33,269 bases of DNA from Acidimicrobiia bacterium (GTDB taxonomy: Bacteria; Actinomycetota; Acidimicrobiia; IMCC26256; JAENVU01): NCBI GenBank assembly GCA_025361725.1, contig JANYJV010000097.1:1-33269 (forward strand). The letters are read 5' to 3'. The translations under genes and the position numbers were made by a program. The notes below the pieces were generated by a model. It searched no databases. It was given only the letters and a program-made list of their open reading frames with translations, and was not told the origin of the DNA. The number at the start of each line of letters is the position of its first letter. Positions within the stretch are counted from its first letter, which is position 1. Below are positions 16,466 to 24,183 of the stretch, in pieces.

Positions 16466-17163
16466 CAGGTGTCCACGTGGAAGTCGTCGAATCGCGTCGT
16501 GCCGTCGGCATCGGCCATCAACCCGAACCGGTTGTTCGCGGCGCCTTTGAGGGAGGTGGCCTCAGCGGCGATCAGGGTGTACGTCAGCACCTGGGTGCCG
16601 GCGAACGACACCTTGATGGTGGAGGTCGACGCGTCGAGTTTCATTTGCGCCGATGCCGGAGTGCCTATCCCTGCGGCGGTTGCGAGCACCACCGCACCGC
16701 CGGCGTACTTGTACAGCGTCATGGTGCCGCCGGCCGCCTTCGAATACAGCGTGTAGAGCGCGGTCGTACCGTTGTCCAGCGCCACCAATCCGGCATTGGC
16801 GCTGGCACCGAACGTGAGGGTGGCGAGGGTTGATGCGTTCTGCGTGCCGACGTTGGCGATCACGTTCGCGAGGGCAACGTTCGTCGAGGCTGCGCTATTC
16901 GACTGAATGGTCCAGGTCCCACCATCGACAACCCAGGTCCCGCCGCCGTTCAGCGTCTTGCCACTGAGGTTGGTGCCGTTCGCCCCGGTGAAGTTCGCCC
17001 ACGTCAGCACGTTGGGCGCTCCGGTGCTCGCCGCAATCGAGAAGGCAGTGAGCACCTTCGAGGTCTGCGGGCCGATCGGTTGCGCGCCCGCGACGGAACC
17101 ACCGCCGACGGTCACGCTCAGAGTTGTTGCGACGACGATTCCCAGCAGTCGGTTCGCGCGCAT
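16465..17163 (-). CDS. Secreted jellyroll (LamG/concanavalin-like) protein
   Basis: The 232-residue protein starts at the ATG at 17163. Residues 1-27 form a signal peptide (basic start, hydrophobic core, VAGAQP cleavage-like site). The mature part is Gly/Thr/Ala/Asn-rich. It follows the layout of a single concanavalin-like beta-jellyroll: GGTWVVDGGTWTIQS near the start, AGLVALDNGTTALYTLYSKA in the middle, and a closing FGLMADADGTTRFDDFHVDT. Such domains bind glycans or act as surface adhesins; the ligand is unknown. It lies between a smaller secreted protein and the SipW-type peptidase on one strand, so it is a likely substrate or matrix partner. Confidence 0.82.
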   Translation of the reverse strand: MRANRLLGIVVATTLSVTVGGGSVAGAQPIGPQTSKVLTAFSIAASTGAPNVLTWANFTGANGTNLSGKTLNGGGTWVVDGGTWTIQSNSAASTNVALANVIANVGTQNASTLATLTFGASANAGLVALDNGTTALYTLYSKAAGGTMTLYKYAGGAVVLATAAGIGTPASAQMKLDASTSTIKVSFAGTQVLTYTLIAAEATSLKGAANNRFGLMADADGTTRFDDFHVDT

Positions 17164-17190
17164 CGAGGACCTCTCAAATTGCAAAAGCAA

Positions 17191-17230
17191 CGGGTGGTGC
17201 CGGCCGGACGAATCCGACCGGCACCACCCG
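17191..17230 (-). terminator. Hairpin between the two secreted-protein genes
   Basis: CGGGTGGTGCCGG (17191-17203) and CCGGCACCACCCG (17218-17230) form a perfect 13-bp stem. On the minus strand it is followed by TTGCTTTTGC. It sits just after the stop of the small secreted protein, so it probably attenuates transcription, giving more of that protein than of the jellyroll protein and peptidase. Confidence 0.7.
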
Positions 17231-17237
17231 GGAAGGA

Positions 17238-17660
17238 CTAGCCGGTGATGACCACCGCAGCCTGGGTCACGAGCTTGGCGTTGGCCGGAGTCGTCAGCGT
17301 GAAGGCCTGCGACACACCGGTGATCGCTACACCGCTGACGTTGCCGAGCGAAGCGCTCGCACTCGCCAGGGTGATGGACATGGTCTTGCCGGTACACGCA
17401 GCGTTGATACCGCTGACGGTGACCGAGGTGGTCTCGTAGATGCCGGAGGTGGCGTTGTAGGCGTTGGTGTACGCCAGGGTCACGCCATCGGTGTCACAGC
17501 TGATCACCGCACCGTTGTCGGCACCGAGGGTGGCCGACGTCAGACCGCCGAGGCTGGCCGCAGAAGCTGCCGCCAGACCGAACGCACCGAGACCAAGCAG
17601 GACAACCGCACCACGACGGCGAAGCCGACGCTGACGGCGGGGGGATTGGACTGAGTCCAT
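17238..17660 (-). CDS. Small secreted protein with SipW-style signal region
   Basis: This is a 140-residue protein starting at the ATG at 17660, with AAAGGA just upstream. The N-terminus has an Arg-rich stretch (RRQRRLRRRG), then a hydrophobic helix (AVVLLGLGAFGLAAASA) and SLGGLTSATLGADNGAV, the sort of sequence seen after SipW-type signal peptides. The mature part is a short beta-rich domain with two cysteines (ISCDTDGVTLAY and NAACTGKTMSIT) that could form one disulfide, and it ends in KLVTQAAVVITG. I recall similar abundant small actinobacterial exported proteins without known function. It is first in the cluster with the jellyroll protein and signal peptidase. Confidence 0.82.
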   Translation of the reverse strand: MDSVQSPRRQRRLRRRGAVVLLGLGAFGLAAASAASLGGLTSATLGADNGAVISCDTDGVTLAYTNAYNATSGIYETTSVTVSGINAACTGKTMSITLASASASLGNVSGVAITGVSQAFTLTTPANAKLVTQAAVVITG

Positions 17661-17842
17661 GGGATCCTTTCTCTGACCCAGGACTCTCTCTGCCCGGGTT
17701 GAATCCAGAACTTCGGTTTCCCACGCCAAAATGTTGAGTTCTACAAAATCTCGGTGTCCCAAAAAAAGACGGTTTCCTGCGGTTTGGCGGCGGAGAACAG
17801 TCCGAGCGACCTACGCGGAGCTGCGCGGGACGATGCGAGCGC

Positions 17843-18607
17843 TCAGGTCGAGCCGGAAGTGCCGTGGCGGCCTTCGCCGGCCACGAAGCGCCCGACGGCA
17901 AGGCCCGGCGATCGCAGAGACTCGCGCCCGAGGACGAGCTCGCGCTGCAGCGCGGTCTCCAATGGTTGCGACCATTGTTCGTAGCTCGATTGCCGATCCC
18001 GGCGCAGGCAGTCCTGCGGGAAGCGGGCGATGTGTTCGGCGAGTTCGATGGCGGCAGTCAGGGTCGTGCCCGGCTCGACGATCCGGTTGGCCAGACCGAT
18101 GGCGAAGGACTCGTCGGCATCCACTTCCCGACCGGTGAGGATGAGATCGAGGGCGCGCGAGTGTCCGATGAGCCGGGGGAGCCGGACCGTCCCGCCGTCG
18201 ATGAGGGGGACCCCCCATCGCCGACAGAACACGCCGAAGGCCGCGTCGCGAGCCATGACTCGGAGGTCGCACCAGAGTGCGAGTTCGAGTCCACCCGCAA
18301 CTGCGTACCCCTCGACCGCGGCGATCACGGGCTTGGAGAGCGCGAGCCGGGTCGGCCCCATCGGACCGTCGCCGTCGGTGCTCACCGAGTTTGCACGGTC
18401 GGTGCCGAAGGCCTTGAGGTCGGCGCCGGCGCAGAACGTTCCTCCCGCACCGGTGAGGACGGCGACGAGCTGCTCGGGATCGGCATCGAACGCGCGGAAC
18501 GCGCCGGCCAGGAGAGCGGCCGTCGGTCGGTCCACCGCGTTGCGGGCCTCGGGTCGGTTGATGGTGACGATCGTGACTGCCTCGCGGGTTTCGACGGTGA
18601 CGGTCAT
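17843..18607 (-). CDS. Enoyl-CoA hydratase/isomerase (crotonase) family protein
   Basis: The 254-residue protein starts at the ATG at 18607, which overlaps the stop of the upstream phosphatase gene by 4 nt (ATGA). Crotonase signs are TIVTINRPEARNAV, the oxyanion loops GTFCAGADLKAF and GYAVAGGLELALWCD, and the helix SRALDLILTGREVDADE. In the active-site stretch RRWGVPLIDGGTVRLPRLIG, the place of the first catalytic Glu (normally in a PE-like motif) is taken by Asp or is absent, and the second Glu is not obvious. Hydration may therefore not be its reaction; isomerase or hydrolase activity is possible. It is the last gene of the F420-LLM/HAD/phosphatase operon. Confidence 0.88.
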   Translation of the reverse strand: MTVTVETREAVTIVTINRPEARNAVDRPTAALLAGAFRAFDADPEQLVAVLTGAGGTFCAGADLKAFGTDRANSVSTDGDGPMGPTRLALSKPVIAAVEGYAVAGGLELALWCDLRVMARDAAFGVFCRRWGVPLIDGGTVRLPRLIGHSRALDLILTGREVDADESFAIGLANRIVEPGTTLTAAIELAEHIARFPQDCLRRDRQSSYEQWSQPLETALQRELVLGRESLRSPGLAVGRFVAGEGRHGTSGST

Positions 18608-19218
18608 GACGCTCCTCTTGCCGCCACCAAGTGCGCAGCCTCGTTGACGCTCGCCACCGAACGCGTGCCGGTCCTCGACGCGTGCACGCGGCTGATCGAG
18701 GTGTACTCCGGGTCGAACCACAGCGCGCGGTCGATGCCGAGGATGGCGGCCAGGTACACGTTGATGACCCCGCCGTGACACACCGCCGCAACTGTGCGGC
18801 CCGGGTGCGCGGCGATGACGCCATCGAGGCACGGAACGATGCGGGAGCGGAACTGATCGGGGGGCTCGCCGCCGTATTCCGCCCACCGACCTTCGACCAT
18901 GGCCTGCCAGCGTTCGGAGTTCTCGGCGCGCATCTCTTCGATCGGGATGTAGCTGTCGGCGGCGGAGTCGTATTCGTGCAGCCCGTCGACGATCTCCGTG
19001 GTGAGACCGAGCGCCTGTGCGATCGGCGCTGCGGTTTCGGTGGCGCGCCGGAGCGGGGACGAGACCACGTGGTCCACGCCCTCGACGCGCAGCCACGCGG
19101 CGAGGCGCGCGGCCTGCTCGCGTCCGGACTCGGTGAGTCCGGGATCTGCCGGCGAGCCGCCGGACTCTTCGGCGGTGATGCGCACGGGGAGCGCGTGACG
19201 GATGAGGAGCAACTCCAT
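18604..19218 (-). CDS. Histidine phosphatase (phosphoglycerate-mutase superfamily)
   Basis: This is a 204-residue protein. The phosphohistidine motif is LLIRHALPV (RHA instead of RHG) at the N-terminus. SSPLRRATETA supplies the second Arg, and AVCHGGVINVYLA holds the second catalytic His. The acidic helix in between (SYIPIEEMRAENSERW) has the usual substrate-loop position. The family removes phosphates from small molecules or proteins; the substrate is not known. Its start directly abuts the stop of the HAD gene and its end overlaps the crotonase start, so the genes are translationally coupled. Confidence 0.9.
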   Translation of the reverse strand: MELLLIRHALPVRITAEESGGSPADPGLTESGREQAARLAAWLRVEGVDHVVSSPLRRATETAAPIAQALGLTTEIVDGLHEYDSAADSYIPIEEMRAENSERWQAMVEGRWAEYGGEPPDQFRSRIVPCLDGVIAAHPGRTVAAVCHGGVINVYLAAILGIDRALWFDPEYTSISRVHASRTGTRSVASVNEAAHLVAARGAS

Positions 19219-19866
19219 CTACGCGCCGGTTTCGCTGGTCGCGTCGAGCGCGAACCCGAGGTGCTCGGTCAGTTCGGCGAGCGCGGCCGCCGCATCGACG
19301 ACCTTGATGGTGGTCATGCCGAGCGCGCGGGCAGGCTTGAGGTTGACACCCAGATCGTCGAGGAAAACACAGTCGTGCGGGCGCACTCCCAGCCGATCGC
19401 ACACGAGGTTGTAGATGCGCGGATCGGGCTTGCGGATGCCTTCGAGCGCAGACTCCACCACGATGTCGAAGCCGAGCTGCGCCGGTCCCGCCGCGTCGCT
19501 GCGGTCGCCGGTCACCCAGTTGTTGGTGAGCGCCGCCACCTTGAGGCCTCGGCCACGAATCGCACCGATCGCGTCGAGCATGGCGGGACGTGGCGCGAAC
19601 CCTTGGCTGATGGACTGCATCAGCACCGTCGCGTCCACCGTTCCGCCGGCGGCCGCGCACTCCGCTTCGAACTCGGTGCAGAAGCCGGCGAAGTCCACGT
19701 CCGAGCGCTCGTACCGCGCCCACGCGCCGGTGTCGGCACTGTTGGCCACGACGGTGCGGATGAACCGGTCCGGAAGACCGGCGCTGCGTTCGTACGCGTC
19801 GAACGCATCGAACGGCGACGGGAACACCACTCCACCCAGGTCGAAGATGACGGCGTGAAATCTCAT
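19219..19866 (-). CDS. HAD-family hydrolase (ACAD10/epoxide-hydrolase N-domain type)
   Basis: This is a 215-residue protein. Motif I is VIFDLGGVVFPSP, with Asp nucleophile and DLG rather than DxD, as in the haloacid dehalogenase and ACAD10/soluble-epoxide-hydrolase N-domain group. Motif II is AALTNN, motif III RKPDPRIYNLV and motif IV FLDDLGVNLKPA. A helical cap lies at about residues 20-90. It likely hydrolyses a small phosphate ester or a lipid phosphate. In the operon it sits 13 nt after the LLM oxidoreductase stop and is followed without a gap by the histidine phosphatase, so two phosphatases lie side by side. Confidence 0.9.
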   Translation of the reverse strand: MRFHAVIFDLGGVVFPSPFDAFDAYERSAGLPDRFIRTVVANSADTGAWARYERSDVDFAGFCTEFEAECAAAGGTVDATVLMQSISQGFAPRPAMLDAIGAIRGRGLKVAALTNNWVTGDRSDAAGPAQLGFDIVVESALEGIRKPDPRIYNLVCDRLGVRPHDCVFLDDLGVNLKPARALGMTTIKVVDAAAALAELTEHLGFALDATSETGA

Positions 19867-19879
19867 AGTCGGAGCTCGG

Positions 19880-20920
19880 TCAGAGCGCGAGTTCCGCCAT
19901 CACTTGCAGCGCTTCGGGTTGTTGGGCGCCGAGAATCATCGTGGTGATGCCGGACTCCTGCCAGGCCGCGAACCGATCGGCAATCCGTTCTTTCGGTCCG
20001 ATGAGCGCGATCTCGTCGACGAGGGCGTCGGGCACCGCGGCGATGGCTTCCGACTTCTTGCCGTCGAGGTAGAGGTCCTGGATGTGCTTGGCCTCCGCCT
20101 CGAAGCCATAGCGGCACGCGAGGTCGTTGTAGAAGTTCTTGCCGCGCGCACCCATGCCGCCGATGTAGAGCGCCGCCATCGGCTTCACGAAGCCGCGGAG
20201 CTTGTCCACGTCGTCGCCGACGATCACGCTGACGGTGGGCGCGACGTCGAAGTTGGCGAGAGACTTGTTGGCGCCGGCCGTGGCGAATCCGGCGTCGAGC
20301 GCGGCGCCGTAGGTGTCCTTGAATCGGTAGGGCGAGAAGAAGATGGGGAGCCAACCGTCGGCGATCTCCGCAGTGAGCTCTACGTTCTTCGGCCCGATGG
20401 CCGCAAGGTAGATCGGGATGTCGGCCCGGTTCGGGTGCACGATGATCTTGAGTGCTTTGCCGAGTCCGGTTGCGTCGGCGCCCGAGTACGGGATGTCGTA
20501 GTGAGCGCCGTGGTGTTCCAGCGGTGCTTCTCGACGCAGGATGTCGCGCAGGATCTCGACGTACTCGCGTGTCTTGCCGAGGGGCTTGCCGTAGGGCTGT
20601 CCGTGCCACCCCTCCACCACTTGGGGTCCGGACAACCCGAGACCCATGAGGAATCGGTTCCCGCTCATGAGGTCCAGCGTTGCCGCGGTCATTGCGGTCA
20701 TCGCGGGGGTGCGCGCCGGCATCTGCATGATGGCCGATCCGAAGTTGATCGTGGAGGTCTGGCCCATCATCCAGGCGATCGGCGTGATGCAGTCCGTTCC
20801 GTACGCCTCGGCGGTCCAGATGGAATGGAACCCGAGTCGTTCCGCTTCCTGGGCAGTGGCGACGGCTTTGCTGAGGCCCGTGCCCCAATCCTGATATCCG
20901 AAGTTGACGCCGAGCCGCAT
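19880..20920 (-). CDS. LLM-class F420-dependent oxidoreductase (Rv3520c-like)
   Basis: This 346-residue luciferase-like TIM barrel starts at the ATG at 20920. [73 protein letters not shown] and [20 protein letters not shown] are typical of the actinobacterial F420 group near Rv3520c. It transfers hydride between F420 and an unknown substrate. It heads the operon LLM - HAD - histidine phosphatase - crotonase on the minus strand, which suggests a shared pathway for a CoA-linked or phosphorylated lipid. It is divergent from the esterase-thioredoxin gene. Confidence 0.93.
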   Translation of the reverse strand: MRLGVNFGYQDWGTGLSKAVATAQEAERLGFHSIWTAEAYGTDCITPIAWMMGQTSTINFGSAIMQMPARTPAMTAMTAATLDLMSGNRFLMGLGLSGPQVVEGWHGQPYGKPLGKTREYVEILRDILRREAPLEHHGAHYDIPYSGADATGLGKALKIIVHPNRADIPIYLAAIGPKNVELTAEIADGWLPIFFSPYRFKDTYGAALDAGFATAGANKSLANFDVAPTVSVIVGDDVDKLRGFVKPMAALYIGGMGARGKNFYNDLACRYGFEAEAKHIQDLYLDGKKSEAIAAVPDALVDEIALIGPKERIADRFAAWQESGITTMILGAQQPEALQVMAELAL

Positions 20921-20987
20921 GAGTAGATCGTCCTTGAGCTCGAGGGCGGGCCGTCTGATCGAGCCCGGAGAAAGCGAGGCGCCACCC

Positions 20988-21027
20988 TACGATGCGCTAG
21001 GGCAGATCGTCAGGTGGGACGAGGAGG
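20988..21027 (+). promoter_or_regulatory. -10-like TACGAT and strong ribosome site for the fusion gene
   Basis: TACGAT at 20988-20993 and GAGGAGG at 21021-21027, 4 nt before the ATG at 21032, support that start over the GTG at 21014. Confidence 0.45.
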
Positions 21028-21031
21028 ACCG

Positions 21032-22033
21032 ATGACCTTGATCACGAACGTGGTGCGCGGCACTGATGCGCAGCGCCTGCTGTTCCTGCTGCACGGCTAC
21101 GGCGCGGACGAAGCGGATCTGGGTGCGCTCCTCACGTATCTCGACCCGGACGGGTGCTTTGCGGCGGTCATGCCGCGTGGTCCGCTCGATGCTCCCGGCG
21201 CTCCGGGGTACTCGTGGTTCCCGATCGGCGCCGAGGGTCTGGACGCCGAGGCATTCGATGCCGCACTCGATCTGCTCGACACGTTCGTGGACGAGCAGTG
21301 CGCCGACCTCGGATTCGCACGCGAACAGGCGATCTTTGGCGGGTTCTCCCAAGGTGGCGGACTGGCGTTGATGCTCGCCATTCGGTCCGGTGTGTCGGTG
21401 CGGCCGACCGGGGTGCTGGCCATGAGCCCGTTCGCGCCCGCCGGCGACAACCTTGACATCGACTGGGACGCCGCCGCCGCCATTCCGGTGCTGCTCCAGC
21501 ACGGCACCGACGATCCGATGATTCCGATCACGGCCGCCCGGCATCTCGCGTCGGTGTTGCACGATCACCACGTTCCCCTCGTGTACCGCGAGTATCCGAT
21601 GGGGCACCAGGTTGCGCTCGAGAGCGTGCAGGACGCGCAGGTTTGGATGGCGTCGGTCGTCGCCGGTGAGCTGCCCACGGCGCCACTTCCCGAGCCGCCG
21701 CCCGAGGGTCCGGTGAAAACGGTGACGACGGCGACCTTCACCGCGGAGGTGCTGCAGTCGGACCTGCCGGTGATCGTCGACTTCTGGGCGCCCTGGTGCG
21801 GGCCGTGCAAACAGGTGGGACCGATCGTCGAACAGATCGCACGTATGCGCGAGGGTGCCTACAAGGTCGTGAAGGTCAACATCGACGAGGAACCGGCGCT
21901 CGCGCAGCAGTACGACGTCCAGAGCATCCCGCTCATCGCGTTGTTCCGCAACGGCCGCAAGGAACGCGCATCGCTCGGCGCGAAGCCCCGCCCCCAACTC
22001 GAAGCCGAACTCGGCATGCTCGTCATCCCCTGA
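21032..22033 (+). CDS. Esterase/lysophospholipase-like hydrolase fused to thioredoxin
   Basis: This is one uninterrupted 333-residue frame. Residues 1-212 are an alpha/beta hydrolase of the phospholipase/carboxylesterase (PF02230-like) group: LLFLLHGYGADEADL, nucleophile GFSQGGG (Ser106), HGTDDPMIP (acid at 160/161) and YPMGHQV (His192). A Pro-rich linker (about 213-228) leads to a thioredoxin domain, with VIVDFWAPWCGPCKQVGP (Cys256, Cys259), VVKVNIDEEPALAQQYDVQS and cis-Pro300. Each half has all its catalytic residues. The hydrolase group removes acyl chains, including from S-acylated thiols in relatives, so a thiol/thioester link is a plausible reason for the fusion. No signal peptide is seen, so it is probably cytoplasmic. 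Confidence 0.9.
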   Translation: MTLITNVVRGTDAQRLLFLLHGYGADEADLGALLTYLDPDGCFAAVMPRGPLDAPGAPGYSWFPIGAEGLDAEAFDAALDLLDTFVDEQCADLGFAREQAIFGGFSQGGGLALMLAIRSGVSVRPTGVLAMSPFAPAGDNLDIDWDAAAAIPVLLQHGTDDPMIPITAARHLASVLHDHHVPLVYREYPMGHQVALESVQDAQVWMASVVAGELPTAPLPEPPPEGPVKTVTTATFTAEVLQSDLPVIVDFWAPWCGPCKQVGPIVEQIARMREGAYKVVKVNIDEEPALAQQYDVQSIPLIALFRNGRKERASLGAKPRPQLEAELGMLVIP

Positions 22034-22057
22034 CCCACCCCCGCCAACTCGAACCAG

Positions 22058-22081
22058 AAGCGCAAGCCCTGGCTTGCGTTT
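22058..22081. terminator. Bidirectional hairpin between convergent genes
   Basis: AAGCGCAAGCC (22058-22068) pairs with GGCTTGCGTTT (22071-22081), 11 bp with one G-T wobble and a very tight loop. It lies between the convergent esterase-thioredoxin and LPNTG-protein genes. Confidence 0.6.
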
Positions 22082-22116
22082 CACGCGTCGGTTCGGAGTT
22101 TGTTGGTCGGCTGGGG

Positions 22117-22938
22117 TCAGCCGATGTCCGGGTGCCGAAGATTGTGGCGATTGCCGAACCAGAGGGCGCCGGCGCCGAGGAGGAGCGCGCCGAGACCGGC
22201 AATCGCAACCGCCAGGGTGCCGTCGCCGGTGTTGGGAAGCGTCGGTACCGCAGCGGCAGTGTTGGCGGGTGGCGTGGATGACGACGGGATTGCCGCTGGT
22301 CGGTTGAGCTGTTCTCCCTGCACCTGGACCGGTTTCGTCGCGGTGATGGGCGGGATGAGCTCGGTCGGGATGGTGATGGTGGTCGGCGGCGCTCCCTCGA
22401 CGATGGTGAGACTCAGCGGGTCGAAGTCGAAGGAGCGCACACCGTCGAGCCGCGCATCGTCAACGACGCAGTGTGCGAGCAGGTCGTAGGTCCCCGGCGG
22501 CGCGACCTCGGCTGCGGGGATCGTGACCGCGCCGGACCACGCACCGCCCGTGGTCACCTTCACCGAGCCGAGCGCGATGGCGGTACCGCCACCGAGAGGC
22601 TCGAGTCGCAGCTCGACGCGCACGCCGTCGTAGGTGACATCGCCGCTGCTGGTGGAGCCGGTGGTCGGTGGGGTGGAGGGCGCAGGTGGATCAGCGATCG
22701 TGGTCGGGCTGGTGCCGGGGGTGGGCGCCACACGCGGCTGCACCCACCGACACAACGTCTCGGTCGAAGACGCGACGCGGACACGACCTCCGGCAAGCGC
22801 CGAGTCGGGATTGCGAGACCAGGTCGACGACGCGCCCGCGTGCGGTGCGAACGCCCCGAACGCGAACGCCACGCTCGTGAGTGCGATGCCGGCCGTCAGG
22901 CTTCGATGCATCGTCAACGTGCACTTGAAGTGCGGCAC
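22117..22938 (-). CDS. LPNTG cell-wall-anchored secreted protein
   Basis: This is a 273-residue protein. The GTG at 22938 is chosen because GGGAGGAG lies 5 nt upstream; an ATG at 22911 is the alternative. A signal peptide (SLTAGIALTSVAFAFGAF, then APHAGASS) is followed by a Pro/Thr/Ser-rich linker. A beta-rich central domain comes next (VTYDGVRVELRLEPLGGG and GTYDLLAHCVVDDARLDG, two or more Cys). The C-terminus has the sorting signal LPNTG, a hydrophobic span (LAVAIAGLGALLLGAGALWF) and basic residues, so a sortase should attach it to peptidoglycan. The tail RHNLRHPDIG is longer than usual. No sortase gene is in the window. Confidence 0.88.
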   Translation of the reverse strand: MPHFKCTLTMHRSLTAGIALTSVAFAFGAFAPHAGASSTWSRNPDSALAGGRVRVASSTETLCRWVQPRVAPTPGTSPTTIADPPAPSTPPTTGSTSSGDVTYDGVRVELRLEPLGGGTAIALGSVKVTTGGAWSGAVTIPAAEVAPPGTYDLLAHCVVDDARLDGVRSFDFDPLSLTIVEGAPPTTITIPTELIPPITATKPVQVQGEQLNRPAAIPSSSTPPANTAAAVPTLPNTGDGTLAVAIAGLGALLLGAGALWFGNRHNLRHPDIG

Positions 22939-23050
22939 TGCGCTCCTCCCGGTCGGGCTCCGCCCGTGCGATCGACGGTAGCGCCGGGTCAGCGCGCGAC
23001 GAGGGATGGACCAGCGCGGCGATGGGAAGGGCGATCGAGTCGAGTTGGGG

Positions 23051-23085
23051 CGCACACCGCACACCGCACACCGCACACCGCACAC
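23051..23085. repeat. Heptanucleotide tandem repeat (CGCACAC x5)
   Basis: There are five perfect head-to-tail copies of CGCACAC, in the gap between selD and the LPNTG-protein gene. Being upstream of the surface-protein gene on the minus strand, copy-number changes could alter its expression. Confidence 0.9.
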
Positions 23086-23097
23086 CCGTGCGAGCGG

Positions 23098-24177
23098 TCA
23101 GCGCAGAGAAATGCTGCCGGCCGCATCAGCGCCGACCGTGCCGATGACTGCCGCGGCCGGAGTACCTGCCTCGTTCAACGCGGCGACGAGCTCGGCCGTT
23201 GCTTCGGGTGCGACGGCGAACAGCAGTCCTCCCGACGTTTGCGCGTCGGCGACGAGGTACTGCTCGTTCGGTTCGTGCGCACCCCAGTCCACGAACTCGG
23301 ACACGAAGGCATGGTTGCGTTGCGTGCCTCCCGCGACCATCCCGTCCCGGACCAGATCGCGAACGCCATCGATGATCGGAACGTCGCCGAGGGTCAGCGT
23401 CGCCGACACGTCGGACGCGCGCATCATCTCGCCGAGATGCCCGAGGAGTCCGAACCCGGTGATGTCGGTCACCGCGTGCACCGCCGCGCCGACGGATCGT
23501 CCGGCATTGCGCGCGCCGGCGTTCAGGGTCGTCATCAGATCGATGGCAGTGTCGATGAGCGGGCGGGGCGCGGCGTCGCGCTTGACCGCAGTGGAGATGA
23601 CGCCCAGGCCGAGGGGCTTGGTCAGGACCAGCTGATCGCCGGGTCGTGCGCCCGCGTTGCGCCAGACGCGATCGGGTTCCACTGTGCCGACGACGGCGAG
23701 TCCGAACTTCGGTTCGGGATCGTCGATCGAATGGCCACCACCCACGATGGCGCCGGCGGACTGCACCACCGCGGCCCCGCCGTCGATGACTCGGGCGAGG
23801 AGTTCGAACGGCAGGCCCTCGCGTGGCCAGGCAACCAGATTCAGCGCGAGGAGGGGAGCACCCCCCATCGCGTAGACGTCCGACAGTGCGTTCGTTGCGG
23901 CGATCCGTCCCCAGTCGAACGGATCGTCGACGATCGGGGTGAAGAAGTCCGTGGTGAGGACGATGGCGAGATCGTCACGGACTCGATACACCGCGGCGTC
24001 GTCGGCGGTGTCGAGACCGACGATCAGATTGGGATCATCCGGCGGGGTGAGGCCGCGGACCAACCCCAGGACGGTGCGCAGATCAGTCGGGGAGAGCTTG
24101 CACCCACAACCGGCTCCGTGCGAAAACCGCGTCAGACGAAGGTCGTCGCTGCTCGTCGTGGTACCGGGCGCGGCCAA
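23098..24177 (-). CDS. selD: Selenide, water dikinase (selenophosphate synthetase)
   Basis: SelD makes selenophosphate from selenide and ATP for selenocysteine or 2-selenouridine synthesis. The 359-residue protein has the N-terminal catalytic loop RFSHGAGCGCKLSP with Cys24 and Lys27 (Cys, not Sec, at the active site). Also present are IVGLDTADDAAVYRV, VLTTDFFTPIVDDPFDWGRI, ALSDVYAMGGAP, the AIVGGGHSIDDPEP ATP loop and ITGFGLLGHLGEM. The start appears to be TTG at 24177, 6 nt after the stop of the NlpC/P60 gene in the same frame; no ATG or GTG lies before the conserved region. SelA, SelB, MnmH and selC are not in this window, so the downstream use of selenium is not shown. Confidence 0.95.
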   Translation of the reverse strand: MAAPGTTTSSDDLRLTRFSHGAGCGCKLSPTDLRTVLGLVRGLTPPDDPNLIVGLDTADDAAVYRVRDDLAIVLTTDFFTPIVDDPFDWGRIAATNALSDVYAMGGAPLLALNLVAWPREGLPFELLARVIDGGAAVVQSAGAIVGGGHSIDDPEPKFGLAVVGTVEPDRVWRNAGARPGDQLVLTKPLGLGVISTAVKRDAAPRPLIDTAIDLMTTLNAGARNAGRSVGAAVHAVTDITGFGLLGHLGEMMRASDVSATLTLGDVPIIDGVRDLVRDGMVAGGTQRNHAFVSEFVDWGAHEPNEQYLVADAQTSGGLLFAVAPEATAELVAALNEAGTPAAAVIGTVGADAAGSISLR

Positions 24178-24183
24178 AGAGGC

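Noticed and set aside
23051-23085. CRISPR array
   Set aside because: The 7-bp units are adjacent without spacers, so it is a simple tandem repeat.
23098-24177. Selenocysteine in SelD
   Set aside because: The active-site codon is an ordinary Cys codon and no in-frame TGA occurs there.
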